DNA of 64,000 bases from an uncultured Bilophila sp. (lineage in GTDB: Bacteria; Desulfobacterota; Desulfovibrionia; Desulfovibrionales; Desulfovibrionaceae): NCBI GenBank assembly GCA_902373525.1, contig CABKMN010000006.1:1-64000 (forward strand), in the 5' to 3' direction. The notes under the pieces are model-generated. The model was given only the letters and a program-made list of their open reading frames with translations. It ran no database searches and was not told where the DNA came from. Shown one piece after another: positions 45,507-54,738 of this stretch; position 1 is the first letter of the stretch; each line of letters starts with the position of its first letter. The translations under genes were made by a program, and so were the position numbers.

Positions 45507-45725
45507 AATTCCGAAGGCTGCCCGAACGGGTCGGTCTGTTCCGGGAGCCCGCGTCCCGTTTTTTAGGAAATCCTTGTGAGCCGCATCCGGGACGCCAAGC
45601 GCCGCCCGGTCGCCTAGCTTGCCGTCAGCCGGAGACCGGCTGCCGGTTTACCCTTTAACGCCGTTTCCACGGTTCCGGTGAGCCGTCGGGCTGTGCCCGA
45701 TGATGCGCGAAAAGACGGTGCCCCT

Positions 45726-46412
45726 ATGAACGTAATCGCTTATATTCGTAATGACTTTCAGGAAAAATTCGGTATCCCCCGACAAAGCGGCGTCGTGGAG
45801 ACGGCTCTGTCCGAGATTGTTTTTGAACCGGCCTACCGGAGTGCGGAGGCCCTGCGGGGATTGGAAGGTTTTTCTCATATCTGGCTGATCTGGGCGTTTT
45901 CCGCCTCCGCGGGCAAAGGCTGGTCGCCTACGGTCCGGCCTCCGCGTTTGGGCGGCAACGCGCGGGTGGGCGTTTTTGCCTCGCGCTCTCCGTTCCGTCC
46001 GAATCCGCTGGGGTTGTCGGCGGTGAAGCTGGAAGACATTGTGCTCCAGTCCCCGGAAGGGCCGCTGTTGCGGGTTTCCGGGGCCGACCTGCTGCACGGA
46101 ACGCCGATTTTCGATATAAAACCGTACCTCCCCTACGCCGACTGTCTTCCGCAGGCGACAGGCGGTTTTGCGGGAGCGAAACCGGGTCCCCGGCTTGCGG
46201 TAAGCGCCGCACCGGAAGTCCTGCAAGGGCTCCCGGCGGGCAAATGGACGACGTTGCGCGCGGTGCTGGCGCTTGATCCGCGCCCGTCCTATCAGGATGA
46301 TCCCGAGCGGGTTTACGGATTCGCCTTTGCCGGACGCAATGTCAGGTTCCGGGTGAACGGCTCGACGCTTGAGGTGCTTTCCATTGATGCGGCGGGAGAA
46401 ACAGCTTCGTGA
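45726..46412 (+). CDS. trmO: TrmO (TsaA) tRNA N6-methyltransferase
   Basis: This 228-residue protein of the TrmO family methylates N6-threonylcarbamoyl-adenosine at position 37 of threonine tRNAs to m6t6A. Family motifs are IRNDFQEKFGIPRQSG at the start, GLEGFSHIWLIW, VGVFASRSPFRPNPLGLS and GADLLHGTPIFDIKPYLPY. The gene happens to lie 290 bases from tRNA-Thr, its likely type of substrate, on the other strand. Confidence 0.92.
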   Translation: MNVIAYIRNDFQEKFGIPRQSGVVETALSEIVFEPAYRSAEALRGLEGFSHIWLIWAFSASAGKGWSPTVRPPRLGGNARVGVFASRSPFRPNPLGLSAVKLEDIVLQSPEGPLLRVSGADLLHGTPIFDIKPYLPYADCLPQATGGFAGAKPGPRLAVSAAPEVLQGLPAGKWTTLRAVLALDPRPSYQDDPERVYGFAFAGRNVRFRVNGSTLEVLSIDAAGETAS

Positions 46413-46655
46413 TGGGAAACCGGGAAGCCGCGCCGCCGTCAATCAAAGCCCCCTGTCCATACAGACCGGGTACTGGAACCGGTTGAAGGTGGGCAATGAC
46501 GGTCACGGCGCGGCGACTGCACGGCGGTTGCGCCTGCCATGAGGGAATCCGCACGCTGTCGGGCCTGCCGTTTTACCCGGAAGAGAGCAAGGTTAGAAGT
46601 GGAACCTTGCGTTCCCCATCTGGCAGGGAGGGGCAGAAGTGGAGCGGCATACAAC

Positions 46656-46692
46656 GAAAAAAGCCCTTACGGTTATTCACCATAAGGGCTTT
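46656..46692 (-). terminator. Terminator of tRNA-Thr
   Basis: AAAGCCCTTA (46660-46669) pairs with TAAGGGCTTT (46683-46692). On the minus strand the stem runs into six T. It lies 8 bases beyond the tRNA 3' end and is convergent with trmO. Confidence 0.85.
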
Positions 46693-46699
46693 GATTTCG

Positions 46700-46775
<76 letters not shown>

Positions 46776-46816
46776 GTTTGGGTTTGTCGCGCTAGTCGCT
46801 GTCGACGAAGAAGCTT

Positions 46817-47665
46817 TTAGCTTGATACCCCGTCTTCGTCAAGCTTTTTTTCAACATTTTTTTCGGCGGGGCACAAACCGCGCTCACTGGCGCGGACAAA
46901 TTGTACGAATTCCATGATCTGCGGCATGGAAGCGTATTCTTCGGCGAGCAGGTCCAGCGCTTCGGAGCGGGGCATTTCGCTGCGCCAGATCAGCCGGAAG
47001 GCCTGCTTGAAGGCCGCGATGGTCTCTCGGCCGGCTTCGGCCCGGCGCAGGCCCACGAGGTTGGGGCCGTGCACGAGCGCGCGGCTGCCCGCGGCCAGCA
47101 TCCACGGGGGAAGGTCCTGCGCGACGCCGGTCATGCCGCCCACGAAGGCGTGCGTGCCGATGTGGCAGAACTGATGTACGGCGGAGAGCCCGCCGATGAT
47201 CGCGAAGTTGTCCACCTGAACATGGCCGCCGAGGGTCGCCCCGTTGGACAGCACGATGTCGCTGCCGAGGAGGCAGTCGTGGGCGATGTGCGTGTAGGCC
47301 ATGCACAGGTTGCGGCTGCCGATGCGGGTGAGGCCGCCTCCGCCCTTCGTACCCCTGTGGAGGGTGGCGAATTCACGGATGCGGTTGCCGTCACCGATTT
47401 CCAGCCACGTCTCTTCGCCCTGAAACTTGAGGTCCTGCGGTTCGCCGCCGACCATCGCGTGCGAGTGGATGTGGTTGCCCGTGCCCATCTTCGTATATTT
47501 CTTGATGACGGCGTGGGAGTCGATGCGGCAGCGGTCGCCGATGACGACGTGCTCTTCGATGACCGCATAGGGCCCGATTTCCACGTCCGCGCCGATCTTC
47601 GCGCCGGGATGCACGATGGCGGTGGGGTGGATGCCCTGAGGAGGAGCCATGTTGCAACAGCTCAT
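46817..47665 (-). CDS. lpxA: UDP-N-acetylglucosamine O-acyltransferase LpxA
   Basis: This 282-residue left-handed beta-helix enzyme carries out the first step of lipid A synthesis, moving a 3-hydroxyacyl chain from acyl carrier protein to UDP-GlcNAc. Hexapeptide repeats (IHPTAIVHPGAKIGADVEIG and onward) fill the first 190 residues, with the catalytic histidine in YTHIAHDC. The C-terminal helices include AFKQAFRLIWRS. It starts within the fabZ stop (TAATG), an arrangement that couples translation. It is about 20 residues longer than the E. coli enzyme because of an acidic tail. Confidence 0.95.
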   Translation of the reverse strand: MSCCNMAPPQGIHPTAIVHPGAKIGADVEIGPYAVIEEHVVIGDRCRIDSHAVIKKYTKMGTGNHIHSHAMVGGEPQDLKFQGEETWLEIGDGNRIREFATLHRGTKGGGGLTRIGSRNLCMAYTHIAHDCLLGSDIVLSNGATLGGHVQVDNFAIIGGLSAVHQFCHIGTHAFVGGMTGVAQDLPPWMLAAGSRALVHGPNLVGLRRAEAGRETIAAFKQAFRLIWRSEMPRSEALDLLAEEYASMPQIMEFVQFVRASERGLCPAEKNVEKKLDEDGVSS

Positions 47666-48126
47666 TACATTTCACTCCGGTCGGTTACGGCGGCGGTCAG
47701 TTCGGCTTCGGCGGCGAGGACGCCGTCCACATAGGCGCGGCCTTCCATCTTCCACAGTTTCAGCTTGTGGCGGATCAGGCGGCATTCGAGGTCCAGACGG
47801 TCGCCGGGGAAGACAGGACGGCGGAAGCGGACCTTTTCGAGCCCGGAAAAGAGAAAGAGCTTGTCAGCCGTTTCGGAAGGATCGAAACCGTGCAACACCA
47901 GCAGGCCGCCGGTCTGCGCCATGGCTTCGACGATGAGCACGCCGGGCATGACCGGAACGCCGGGGAAATGCCCCTGAAAGAACGGCTCGTTGAAGCTGAC
48001 GCACTTGTGGGCTTTGATGTATTCCCCGTCCACGATTTCGTTGACCCGGTCCACGAGAAGGAAGGGGTAGCGGTGGGGGAGAAGGTCCAGAATCTTGCGG
48101 ATGTCGAACGAGATGGGCTGGTCCAT
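47665..48126 (-). CDS. fabZ: 3-hydroxyacyl-ACP dehydratase FabZ
   Basis: This 153-residue hot-dog fold dehydratase has the active histidine in LLPHRYPFLLVDRV and the catalytic glutamate in MPGVLIVEAMAQ. It sits in the usual lpxD-fabZ-lpxA order, where it competes with LpxA and LpxD for hydroxyacyl-ACP and so balances phospholipid and lipid A synthesis. Confidence 0.96.
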   Translation of the reverse strand: MDQPISFDIRKILDLLPHRYPFLLVDRVNEIVDGEYIKAHKCVSFNEPFFQGHFPGVPVMPGVLIVEAMAQTGGLLVLHGFDPSETADKLFLFSGLEKVRFRRPVFPGDRLDLECRLIRHKLKLWKMEGRAYVDGVLAAEAELTAAVTDRSEM

Positions 48127-48152
48127 GCGGTGTGTTCCTTGAAGTCAGAAGG

Positions 48153-49187
48153 TTAGGCGTCCGGCTTGCCGCCCTTGAGTTCCTCCAGTTCCTTTTCAAG
48201 TTTGGACAGGCGCTTGAAAAGTTCCGGATAGCGGGGCATGAGAGTGAGCGTACGCATGTAGGTGCGCTGATCCACGGCGGGGGTGCCGCCGACGACGACG
48301 TTGCCCGGGATGTCCTTGGCGACGCCGGACTGGGGGCCGATGGTGACGTTGTCGCCGATGTGCAGGTGCCCGGCGACGCCGACCTGACCAGCAAGCGTGC
48401 AGTTGTCCCCGATGGTCGTGGAGCCGGAAATCCCGACCTGAGACACGATGAAGCCGTTGCGGCCTATCTGCACATTATGCCCGATTTGGGCGAGGTTGTC
48501 GATTTTGGTGCCGTCGCCCACGCGGGTGGTGTCCAGTACGGCCCGGTCCACGGCGGCGTTGGCGCCGACTTCGACCGCGTTGCCGATGGCGACGCGGCCC
48601 ACTTGCGGGATTTTCTGGATGCCGGCGGGCGTGCGGGCGAAGCCGAAGCCGTCCGCGCCGAGCACGGAACCGGGGTGCAGGATGCAGTTTTCACCGACCT
48701 GCGTTCCCGCCATGAGCACGGCGTTGGGATAGACGGTGGTCCCCTTGCCTATACGGACGTTTTCGCCCACGTAGACGCCGGGGAACAGGCTGACGCCGCT
48801 TTCCACCACGGCATGGGGACCGATGTAGACGAAGGGATAGACGGTGGCCCCTTCGTCGATTTGGGCGTCGGGGTGGATGAAGGCCAACGGGCTGATTCCG
48901 GAAAAGCTGCCCTGCGGGGCGGCGAAAAGTTCCAGAACGCGGCCGAAGTCCTGATAGGGATTTTCGCTGATCAGCGCGCGTTTGACGTCCCCGGCATGCT
49001 CGGGACGGACAATAACGGCGCCAGCCCGCGTTGCCGCGAGCTGGTCAGCGTATTTGGGGTTTGCCAGAAAGCTCACTTCGTCGGGCCCGGCGCCCTCAAG
49101 GGTGTTGACGCCGATGACGTCGGCGTCTTCGCCCTGAAGAGTCAAGCCGAGCCGGGCCGCGATTTCGGAGAGTTTACGGGCAACCAT
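48153..49187 (-). CDS. lpxD: UDP-3-O-acylglucosamine N-acyltransferase LpxD
   Basis: This 344-residue trimeric acyltransferase is the third enzyme of lipid A synthesis. It has an N-terminal uridine-binding domain, the hexapeptide beta-helix (ISPLAFIHPDAQIDEGATVY onward) and the active histidine region NLAQIGHNVQIG. A C-terminal helix (PRYPELFKRLSKLEKELEEL) closes the protein. The start is adjacent to the skp stop with no gap. Confidence 0.95.
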   Translation of the reverse strand: MVARKLSEIAARLGLTLQGEDADVIGVNTLEGAGPDEVSFLANPKYADQLAATRAGAVIVRPEHAGDVKRALISENPYQDFGRVLELFAAPQGSFSGISPLAFIHPDAQIDEGATVYPFVYIGPHAVVESGVSLFPGVYVGENVRIGKGTTVYPNAVLMAGTQVGENCILHPGSVLGADGFGFARTPAGIQKIPQVGRVAIGNAVEVGANAAVDRAVLDTTRVGDGTKIDNLAQIGHNVQIGRNGFIVSQVGISGSTTIGDNCTLAGQVGVAGHLHIGDNVTIGPQSGVAKDIPGNVVVGGTPAVDQRTYMRTLTLMPRYPELFKRLSKLEKELEELKGGKPDA

Positions 49188-49742
49188 TTACTTCCTGCCG
49201 GACTTGGGTTCGGGGAACTTGCTGCCGCCGGCCTTCCAGAGGCGGTTGACTTCCGCGAGCACGGGCTTGGTGATGTCGAGGGTCGGGGTCGCGTACATCA
49301 CGCTGCCGGCGGCGGCGTCGAGGATGAGGTCGAGCTTCTGCTGCTTGGCGATCGTGGTGGCGGCGTCGTAGATCTGCTGAGCCATGCTCTGGCGAATCTG
49401 GTTTTCGGTGTTTTCGACCTTGCGGGCGAAGTTGCGGGACTTTTCTTCAAAGGAACGGCGCAGGCGGAGGAATTCCATCTGCTTTTCCTCGCGTTCCTTG
49501 GCGGACAGTTTGGCGACCTGAGCCTGCAGGGCTTCGCCCTTGGACTGGAGGTCCTTCGCCTGCTTTTCGAGCTGCGACTTTTCCGTGCCGAACTGGGACT
49601 GCAACTTCTGCTGGGCAGCCTTGGCGGCGTCGCTGTCCATGGCGACGGCCTGGGAATTGAAGACGCCGATTTTCATGTCGGCGAAAGCGGAACCCGCCAT
49701 CAGGACACAAGCCACAAGAGCAAGGGACAATACTCTGAACAT
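49188..49742 (-). CDS. skp: OmpH/Skp periplasmic chaperone
   Basis: This 184-residue protein has a signal peptide (MFRVLSLALVACVLMAGSAFA) and a long Lys/Glu/Gln-rich coiled-coil (about 45-115), typical of Skp, which holds unfolded outer-membrane proteins for the Bam complex. It lies in the canonical bamA-skp-lpxD order, except that an amiC gene separates it from bamA here. Confidence 0.92.
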   Translation of the reverse strand: MFRVLSLALVACVLMAGSAFADMKIGVFNSQAVAMDSDAAKAAQQKLQSQFGTEKSQLEKQAKDLQSKGEALQAQVAKLSAKEREEKQMEFLRLRRSFEEKSRNFARKVENTENQIRQSMAQQIYDAATTIAKQQKLDLILDAAAGSVMYATPTLDITKPVLAEVNRLWKAGGSKFPEPKSGRK

Positions 49743-50262
49743 ACTTTTCTCCTTGAATGTGCAGACAATAGCGGGATGAAGCCCGCAGATCGCAATGGAT
49801 AGCCTCCAACGCGTGAGTCGTCAAGCCGTGCCGCACCGGGAACGGGGCGGGAAAAAGGCGGGTTGAAGACAGGTATTTCCTTGTATATCAATCTATTGAA
49901 AAAACAACGGATGATGAAGCGGGAACGGATCGGAGGAGAAAACCTTTCTTGAGGGACGATTCTTCCCGATGTTTCTTTTCTCAAGAACGATTTCCGCAGC
50001 ATATCCCGCGTTTCACGCCGTTCCATGCCGAAAAAGCGGATGCCGATTGTTCCGCCCTCAGCGATGAGACCGCAACCGGATACGCCGTTTCTTTCCGGCT
50101 TCACGGGGTCCGTGCCCCTTCGGCCTCGCTCCGAGCGGACACCCTAAGGCGAGGGCTCTCCAGAGGACGGCCCTAGAGAGGCCGTGCCGTCGGGTGAGCC
50201 TTCGAGTCTGGCGAGCCTTGCGCGCAGAGCGGTTTTCCCCCGGCGGGGAGAGAACCCTTGCG
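49743..50262. other. 520-base gap upstream of skp, no gene seen
   Basis: This stretch between amiC and skp holds an 8-base inverted repeat TTCTTGAG/CTCAAGAA (about 49947-49988), a small hairpin ACGGCC/GGCCGT near 50169, and a locally AT-rich patch near 49880-49910 that may contain the skp promoter. No protein gene recognised. Confidence 0.45.
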
Positions 50263-51957
50263 TCAGGAGCCGCCGTGCTCTTTCCGGGTATTTTCCAGAC
50301 TGCCCATGTAGGCGACGATGCCGGACGCCAGCCCCTCGGCCAGCGCCTGCCGATAGGTGGGCACGGCGAGGTTTTTGGCTTCCTGCGGGTTGGAACAGTA
50401 GCCGACCTCCACCAGCACGCCGGGCATGGATGCGCCGAGCAGCACTTTGAACGGCGCGGCCTTGACCCCGCCGTCCCGGACCGTAAAGGTCTTTTCCTTC
50501 ATGACGGACAGGGAACATTTCTGAATCGTGTCCGCGAGACGGCGTGATGCCTGCGCCCGCGAACCGGGTGCGGACGCCGTGTCCCCGGCCTTGTGGTCGC
50601 CGTTGGCGTTTTCCACCCCGGCGAGCTTGCTCGCGTCCGTGTTGCTGGCGGTGTCGGGGAAATAGGTTTCCAGTCCGCAGGCCGCTTCGTTGGGATTGGC
50701 GTTGACGTGGATGGACAGCAGGACATCGGCCCGCGCCTGATTGGCCTTGTAGGAGCGGGTCGCCAGCGAGACCCACGTGTTGTCGGTGCGCGTGTAACGG
50801 ACCTGCAGGCCTTTGGCCGCGAGGATGGCCCCCACGCGTTTGGCGATGTCCAGCGTGACGTCGCGTTCGACGATGCCGTTGTGCACCGTGCCGGGGTCCT
50901 TGCCGCCGTGCCCCGCGTCGATCATGACGGTACGGGCCGAGAACCGGAACAGGGGATCGCCGGATTGCAGCGTCTGGCCGATGGCGATTCCGCGCGGCAG
51001 TCCGGCGTCCGTGGCCGAGGTCGTGATCACGATGCGGAACGGCGAGGTTTCGGTGCTGACCGTGAAACGCTTTACCGTCCGAAAGTCGAGGAGCAGCCGG
51101 GTCTTGTCCGGGGCGGACAGATCGAGGCGCATGCGGCGCAGGGAGCTGCCCTGTACCTTGATGCCGGGACGGATGGTCGGAGCGGGAGCGACGCCGGACA
51201 GGTTCACGATGATCCGGCTGGGCACGTCTTTCTTTTTGTTGCCGCTCTGCGAGGAGACGGACCAGATGATGGGCCGGTCGAATTCCAGTGTGACGACGGC
51301 CAGCCCCTTTCGGTTTTCCCAACTCATGTCGGTGAGCAGGGCGGCGTTTTTTTTGCCGGGCGTGCTGTTTCTGGCGGCTTCGAGCGCGGTGTTCATGCGT
51401 TGGGCGTAGAGTTTGGCCTCCGGAGCCACGTCGCCGCGCGGATAGCGGGTCTGGACGGCGTTCAGGGCTTCCCGCGCTCCGGCCGCGTCGCCGAAGCGCT
51501 CCGCCCTGATGCGGGCGATGTGGAACAGGGCGTCGTCGGCCAGCACATGCGCGGCGTACTTTTTGAGGAACAATTCGTAGCGGGCGACGGCCGTTTGCGC
51601 GTCCTGCCGGAGCATGGAACGGGAAGCCAGTTCCTCCATCGCGAGGGCGGAACGGTACAGGGCCGCCGGTCGGTTGCGCCAGCGGGGGTGTTTTTCGTAC
51701 AGATCAAGAAACGACTGGGCGATGACTTCCCACGGTTCCCGCCAGCCGCCGCGTTTGGCGTCGTTTTTGAGCTGCTCCATGTCCCGCTTCGTTTTTTCGT
51801 ACTGCTGTTCGAAGGAAGGCGCCGCGTGCGCATCGGGGAGGGAGGCGAAGAGGAAAAAGGCCGCGCAGGCGGCCAGCAGCAGACGGAACGCACGCCAGCC
51901 GGAAAAGCCGCCGGAAAGCGGGGAATCGTTCAGGGGGCTGACGGCGGGGATGCTCAT
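50263..51957 (-). CDS. amiC: N-acetylmuramoyl-L-alanine amidase (AMIN + Amidase_3)
   Basis: This 564-residue periplasmic zinc amidase cleaves the peptide stem from the peptidoglycan glycan chain during division. An N-terminal signal helix (about 22-45) is followed by a helical TPR-like region. An AMIN-type beta domain follows (VVTLEFDRPIIWSV onward), and the C-terminal catalytic domain starts at TVMIDAGHGGKDPG with the first zinc histidine. SIHVNANPNEAA and GVLVEVGYCSNPQEA supply further active-site residues. No obvious ribosome site precedes the ATG. Confidence 0.9.
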   Translation of the reverse strand: MSIPAVSPLNDSPLSGGFSGWRAFRLLLAACAAFFLFASLPDAHAAPSFEQQYEKTKRDMEQLKNDAKRGGWREPWEVIAQSFLDLYEKHPRWRNRPAALYRSALAMEELASRSMLRQDAQTAVARYELFLKKYAAHVLADDALFHIARIRAERFGDAAGAREALNAVQTRYPRGDVAPEAKLYAQRMNTALEAARNSTPGKKNAALLTDMSWENRKGLAVVTLEFDRPIIWSVSSQSGNKKKDVPSRIIVNLSGVAPAPTIRPGIKVQGSSLRRMRLDLSAPDKTRLLLDFRTVKRFTVSTETSPFRIVITTSATDAGLPRGIAIGQTLQSGDPLFRFSARTVMIDAGHGGKDPGTVHNGIVERDVTLDIAKRVGAILAAKGLQVRYTRTDNTWVSLATRSYKANQARADVLLSIHVNANPNEAACGLETYFPDTASNTDASKLAGVENANGDHKAGDTASAPGSRAQASRRLADTIQKCSLSVMKEKTFTVRDGGVKAAPFKVLLGASMPGVLVEVGYCSNPQEAKNLAVPTYRQALAEGLASGIVAYMGSLENTRKEHGGS

Positions 51958-52007
51958 GAAGGGAGGCCTGTGATGGCGGTGAACCGCGTGGGAGACGCGG
52001 CGGAAAA

Positions 52008-52038
52008 GGGGCCCTTCCGCGGAAGGGCCCCGTAGAGC
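52008..52038 (-). terminator. Terminator of bamA
   Basis: A perfect 24-base palindrome (52008-52031) lies 8 bases past the bamA stop. On the minus strand it is followed by CTTTTCC, giving a rho-independent terminator. amiC and the genes after it would then need their own promoter or readthrough. Confidence 0.7.
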
Positions 52039-54738
52039 CTAGAAGAACTGACCCATGGAGAACTCGAACCGTCCGCCGGGGTTGTCGCCCTTGACGTTCT
52101 TGTCCAGCGGGTAGCCGTAGGCGAAGCGCAGGTCGCCCATCGGCGAACGCCACCGGAGTTCGAGGCCGACCGACTTCTTCAGCTCGCTGAAGGGATCGGA
52201 CTGCTGCTTGGAGTCGATGTTGTAGCCGATGTCGAAGAACGGCACGAGGGCGATGCCCATTTCCGGATGGACCGTCCAGATGTATTCGAGGTTCAGGAAG
52301 CCCATGCGGTCGCCGCCGATTTCATCGTGGTATTCGGGATCGCGCGGGGCGAGGTCTTCCGTGTCGTACCCGCGGATGGAATCGATGCCGCCGATGAAGA
52401 AGCGGTCGAAGACGGGGACCGGCTTGTCGGAGTTTTCGAACACGCCGCCGACGCGTCCGCGCCAGTGGAAGATGTGGTTCGGGTTGCGGAACAGGGTGTG
52501 GAACGACTGCATTTCGCCGATGGGCTTGAAGTAGTTGTCGTTCCCGCCGATACCGCCACCGCCGTATTCGGCGGACAGGCGGGCCACCACGCCGGAGGTG
52601 GGACGTTCGCGCGAGTCGGTGGAGTCGTAGGTCACGCTGGAGCTCAGCACGCTCGACAGGTTCTTGCCTTCGTATTCCTTGTAGGCGCGGGAGGCCGAGT
52701 CCGGAATGTCGAACAGGGTGTAGCGGTCGAGACGGTAGCCCACGGACACCGAGGTGTATTCGCCGAGGGGATGGAACAGGCGGATCGTGTTACCGATGGT
52801 CTTCTTTTTGAAGTCGTCCCATTCTTCCCAGATGGCGTAGGCGTTGTTGCTGAAACCGAAGTCGGTGTCGTAGATGCGCGGGTTGACGAAGGACAGGTCC
52901 AGATAGGAGGACTTGCCGGACACGAAGCCCTGGAGGCCGAGCGAGTAGCCGCGACCGAACAGGTTGCGTTCCATGATGCTGCCGCTCACGCCGAACTGGT
53001 AGAAGCTCGAATAGCCCACGCCGCCCATGAGCGCGCCGGTGCGGTCTTCCTTCAGGTTGACGCGCAGATCGACCTCGTCTTCCTTGTCGGTGGGCACGAT
53101 GGTCGTGTCGGCCTGCGTGAAGTAACGGAGGCGGTTCAGGCGTTCGTTGGAACGGCGCAGCTTGGAGCCGTCGAACAGGTCGCCGTCGGCGAGGCGCAGT
53201 TCACGGAAGATGACGTTGTCGCGGGTGCGGGTGTTGCCCTGCGTGACCACGCGGCGGATGTGCACCTTCTGCTTCTTGTTGGGCACGAAGAAGATGTCGA
53301 TGGTGCCGTCTTCGGGGTGCTTGCGGGTGTCCATGTCCACTTCGGCGAAGGCATACCCGTAGTTGCCGTAAAAGTCGGTGAGAGCCTTGATGTCGTCCTG
53401 AATGACGGAGAGGGAGAAGTAGCCGTCGCTGTTCTTGAAGTCGTCGAGCTTGATCACTTCGAACAGGCGGTCGTCGGTGTCGATGAGGTCGCCCTTGAAG
53501 CCTATTTCCCCGAGTTTGTAGCGCGTGCCTTCCTTGACGGTGAAGGTCACGGTGATGCCGTCCTCTTCATAGTCCACCTGCGGAGCGGCCACCTGAATGT
53601 CGATGTAGCCGTGGTTCATGGCGTAGGCCGTGATCGCGGCGGAGTCGCGTTCGAGGTATTCCTCGCGCAGCACGCCCGTCCCGGTGACCCAGGAGAGGAT
53701 GCCGTGTTCCTGAAGGGCGAGTTCCTTCTTGAGATCGCCGGCGTCGATGTTTTCGAGGCCCTCGATCTTGATTTCCTTGATGTACAGCTTCTTGCCTTCC
53801 TTCACGTCGAAGACGAGGACGGCCGAGGCGCTGTTGGCCTTCTGGTCGATGCGGTAGTTCACCTCGGCGAGGTAAAAGCCTTCCTTGCGGTACAGTTCGG
53901 TGATTTTCTGGATGTCTTCGGCGAGCAGGCGATCGTTGAGGACGGACCCGGTCTTGGAGCTCATCGCCGCCAGAATGTCGTCCTTCTTCACTTCGTCGGA
54001 GCCGTTGACGATCACGTCGTCGATGCGCGGCTTTTCCTTGACCGTGAACACGAGCACGCGGCCCATGCCGCTCCGCTCGATGTCGGCGCTCACGTCGCTG
54101 AAGTAGCCGAGGTCCCAGATGCGCTTGATTTCGGCGTTGAGGGTGGCGGGATCAACGACGTCGCCCTTGCGGGTGGACAGACGCATGAGCACCACGTCGG
54201 GATCGAGCACCTTGAGGCCGCGTATCTGGATGTCCGAGATGGCGTCGCCCTTGACCGCGCCGCCGCCCATCTTTTCCACGAGTTCGTCCACGGCGGGCAG
54301 CAGCTCCATCATGTTCGCCTTCTGGACGAAGAGGGGCTGGGCGCTCTTTTCGCCGGTGGCGTCCACCATGCGGGCGTCGATGCTGAAGGCGTCGCCGGTC
54401 TTGCTGAAGCTGCCGTACACGGCGTAGTCCGCGCCGGTCTGCTTGGCTATGGCGCGGGCGGCGGCCAGATTGAGCTGGCCCACCTTTTGTCGCTTGAGCA
54501 GGCGGAGGGTTTCCTTCGGCGGGATGACCTTTATGCCTTTGTTTGCCAGCCGCTGGGCGAACAGCGAGGGCAGTTCCTCGTTCAGGTAGTCGATGTCGGC
54601 CCCTCCGTTGATCTGGAAGGGGAGCACGGCCACGCGGACGGCGTCCGAGGCGGCCGGTTTGGGAGCCGCCTGAGCCATGCCGTGGAACAACAGGTTACAC
54701 AGCGCCAGCGCCAGCAGCGCGAGTACGCATCTCTTCAT
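52039..54738 (-). CDS. bamA: Outer-membrane assembly protein BamA with extra N-terminal domain
   Basis: This 899-residue Omp85 protein inserts beta-barrels into the outer membrane. A signal peptide (about 1-24) is followed by an extra domain of about 130 residues (VRVAVLPFQINGGADIDYLN to about 165) that resembles the CsgG/TolB-N type fold. Five POTRA repeats follow (first at ISDIQIRGLKVLDPDV) and then the C-terminal barrel, with YSSFYQFGVSGSI, GFVSGKSSYLDLSFVNPR and the usual final GRFEFSMGQFF. E. coli BamA is about 810 residues and lacks the extra domain. The gene starts inside the last 44 bases of lolD. Confidence 0.93.
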   Translation of the reverse strand: MKRCVLALLALALCNLLFHGMAQAAPKPAASDAVRVAVLPFQINGGADIDYLNEELPSLFAQRLANKGIKVIPPKETLRLLKRQKVGQLNLAAARAIAKQTGADYAVYGSFSKTGDAFSIDARMVDATGEKSAQPLFVQKANMMELLPAVDELVEKMGGGAVKGDAISDIQIRGLKVLDPDVVLMRLSTRKGDVVDPATLNAEIKRIWDLGYFSDVSADIERSGMGRVLVFTVKEKPRIDDVIVNGSDEVKKDDILAAMSSKTGSVLNDRLLAEDIQKITELYRKEGFYLAEVNYRIDQKANSASAVLVFDVKEGKKLYIKEIKIEGLENIDAGDLKKELALQEHGILSWVTGTGVLREEYLERDSAAITAYAMNHGYIDIQVAAPQVDYEEDGITVTFTVKEGTRYKLGEIGFKGDLIDTDDRLFEVIKLDDFKNSDGYFSLSVIQDDIKALTDFYGNYGYAFAEVDMDTRKHPEDGTIDIFFVPNKKQKVHIRRVVTQGNTRTRDNVIFRELRLADGDLFDGSKLRRSNERLNRLRYFTQADTTIVPTDKEDEVDLRVNLKEDRTGALMGGVGYSSFYQFGVSGSIMERNLFGRGYSLGLQGFVSGKSSYLDLSFVNPRIYDTDFGFSNNAYAIWEEWDDFKKKTIGNTIRLFHPLGEYTSVSVGYRLDRYTLFDIPDSASRAYKEYEGKNLSSVLSSSVTYDSTDSRERPTSGVVARLSAEYGGGGIGGNDNYFKPIGEMQSFHTLFRNPNHIFHWRGRVGGVFENSDKPVPVFDRFFIGGIDSIRGYDTEDLAPRDPEYHDEIGGDRMGFLNLEYIWTVHPEMGIALVPFFDIGYNIDSKQQSDPFSELKKSVGLELRWRSPMGDLRFAYGYPLDKNVKGDNPGGRFEFSMGQFF

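Noticed and set aside
46840..46858. Stem with a T-run near the lpxA 3' end
   Set aside because: The T-run is on the plus strand, opposite to lpxA transcription, and the stem is within the coding end of lpxA.
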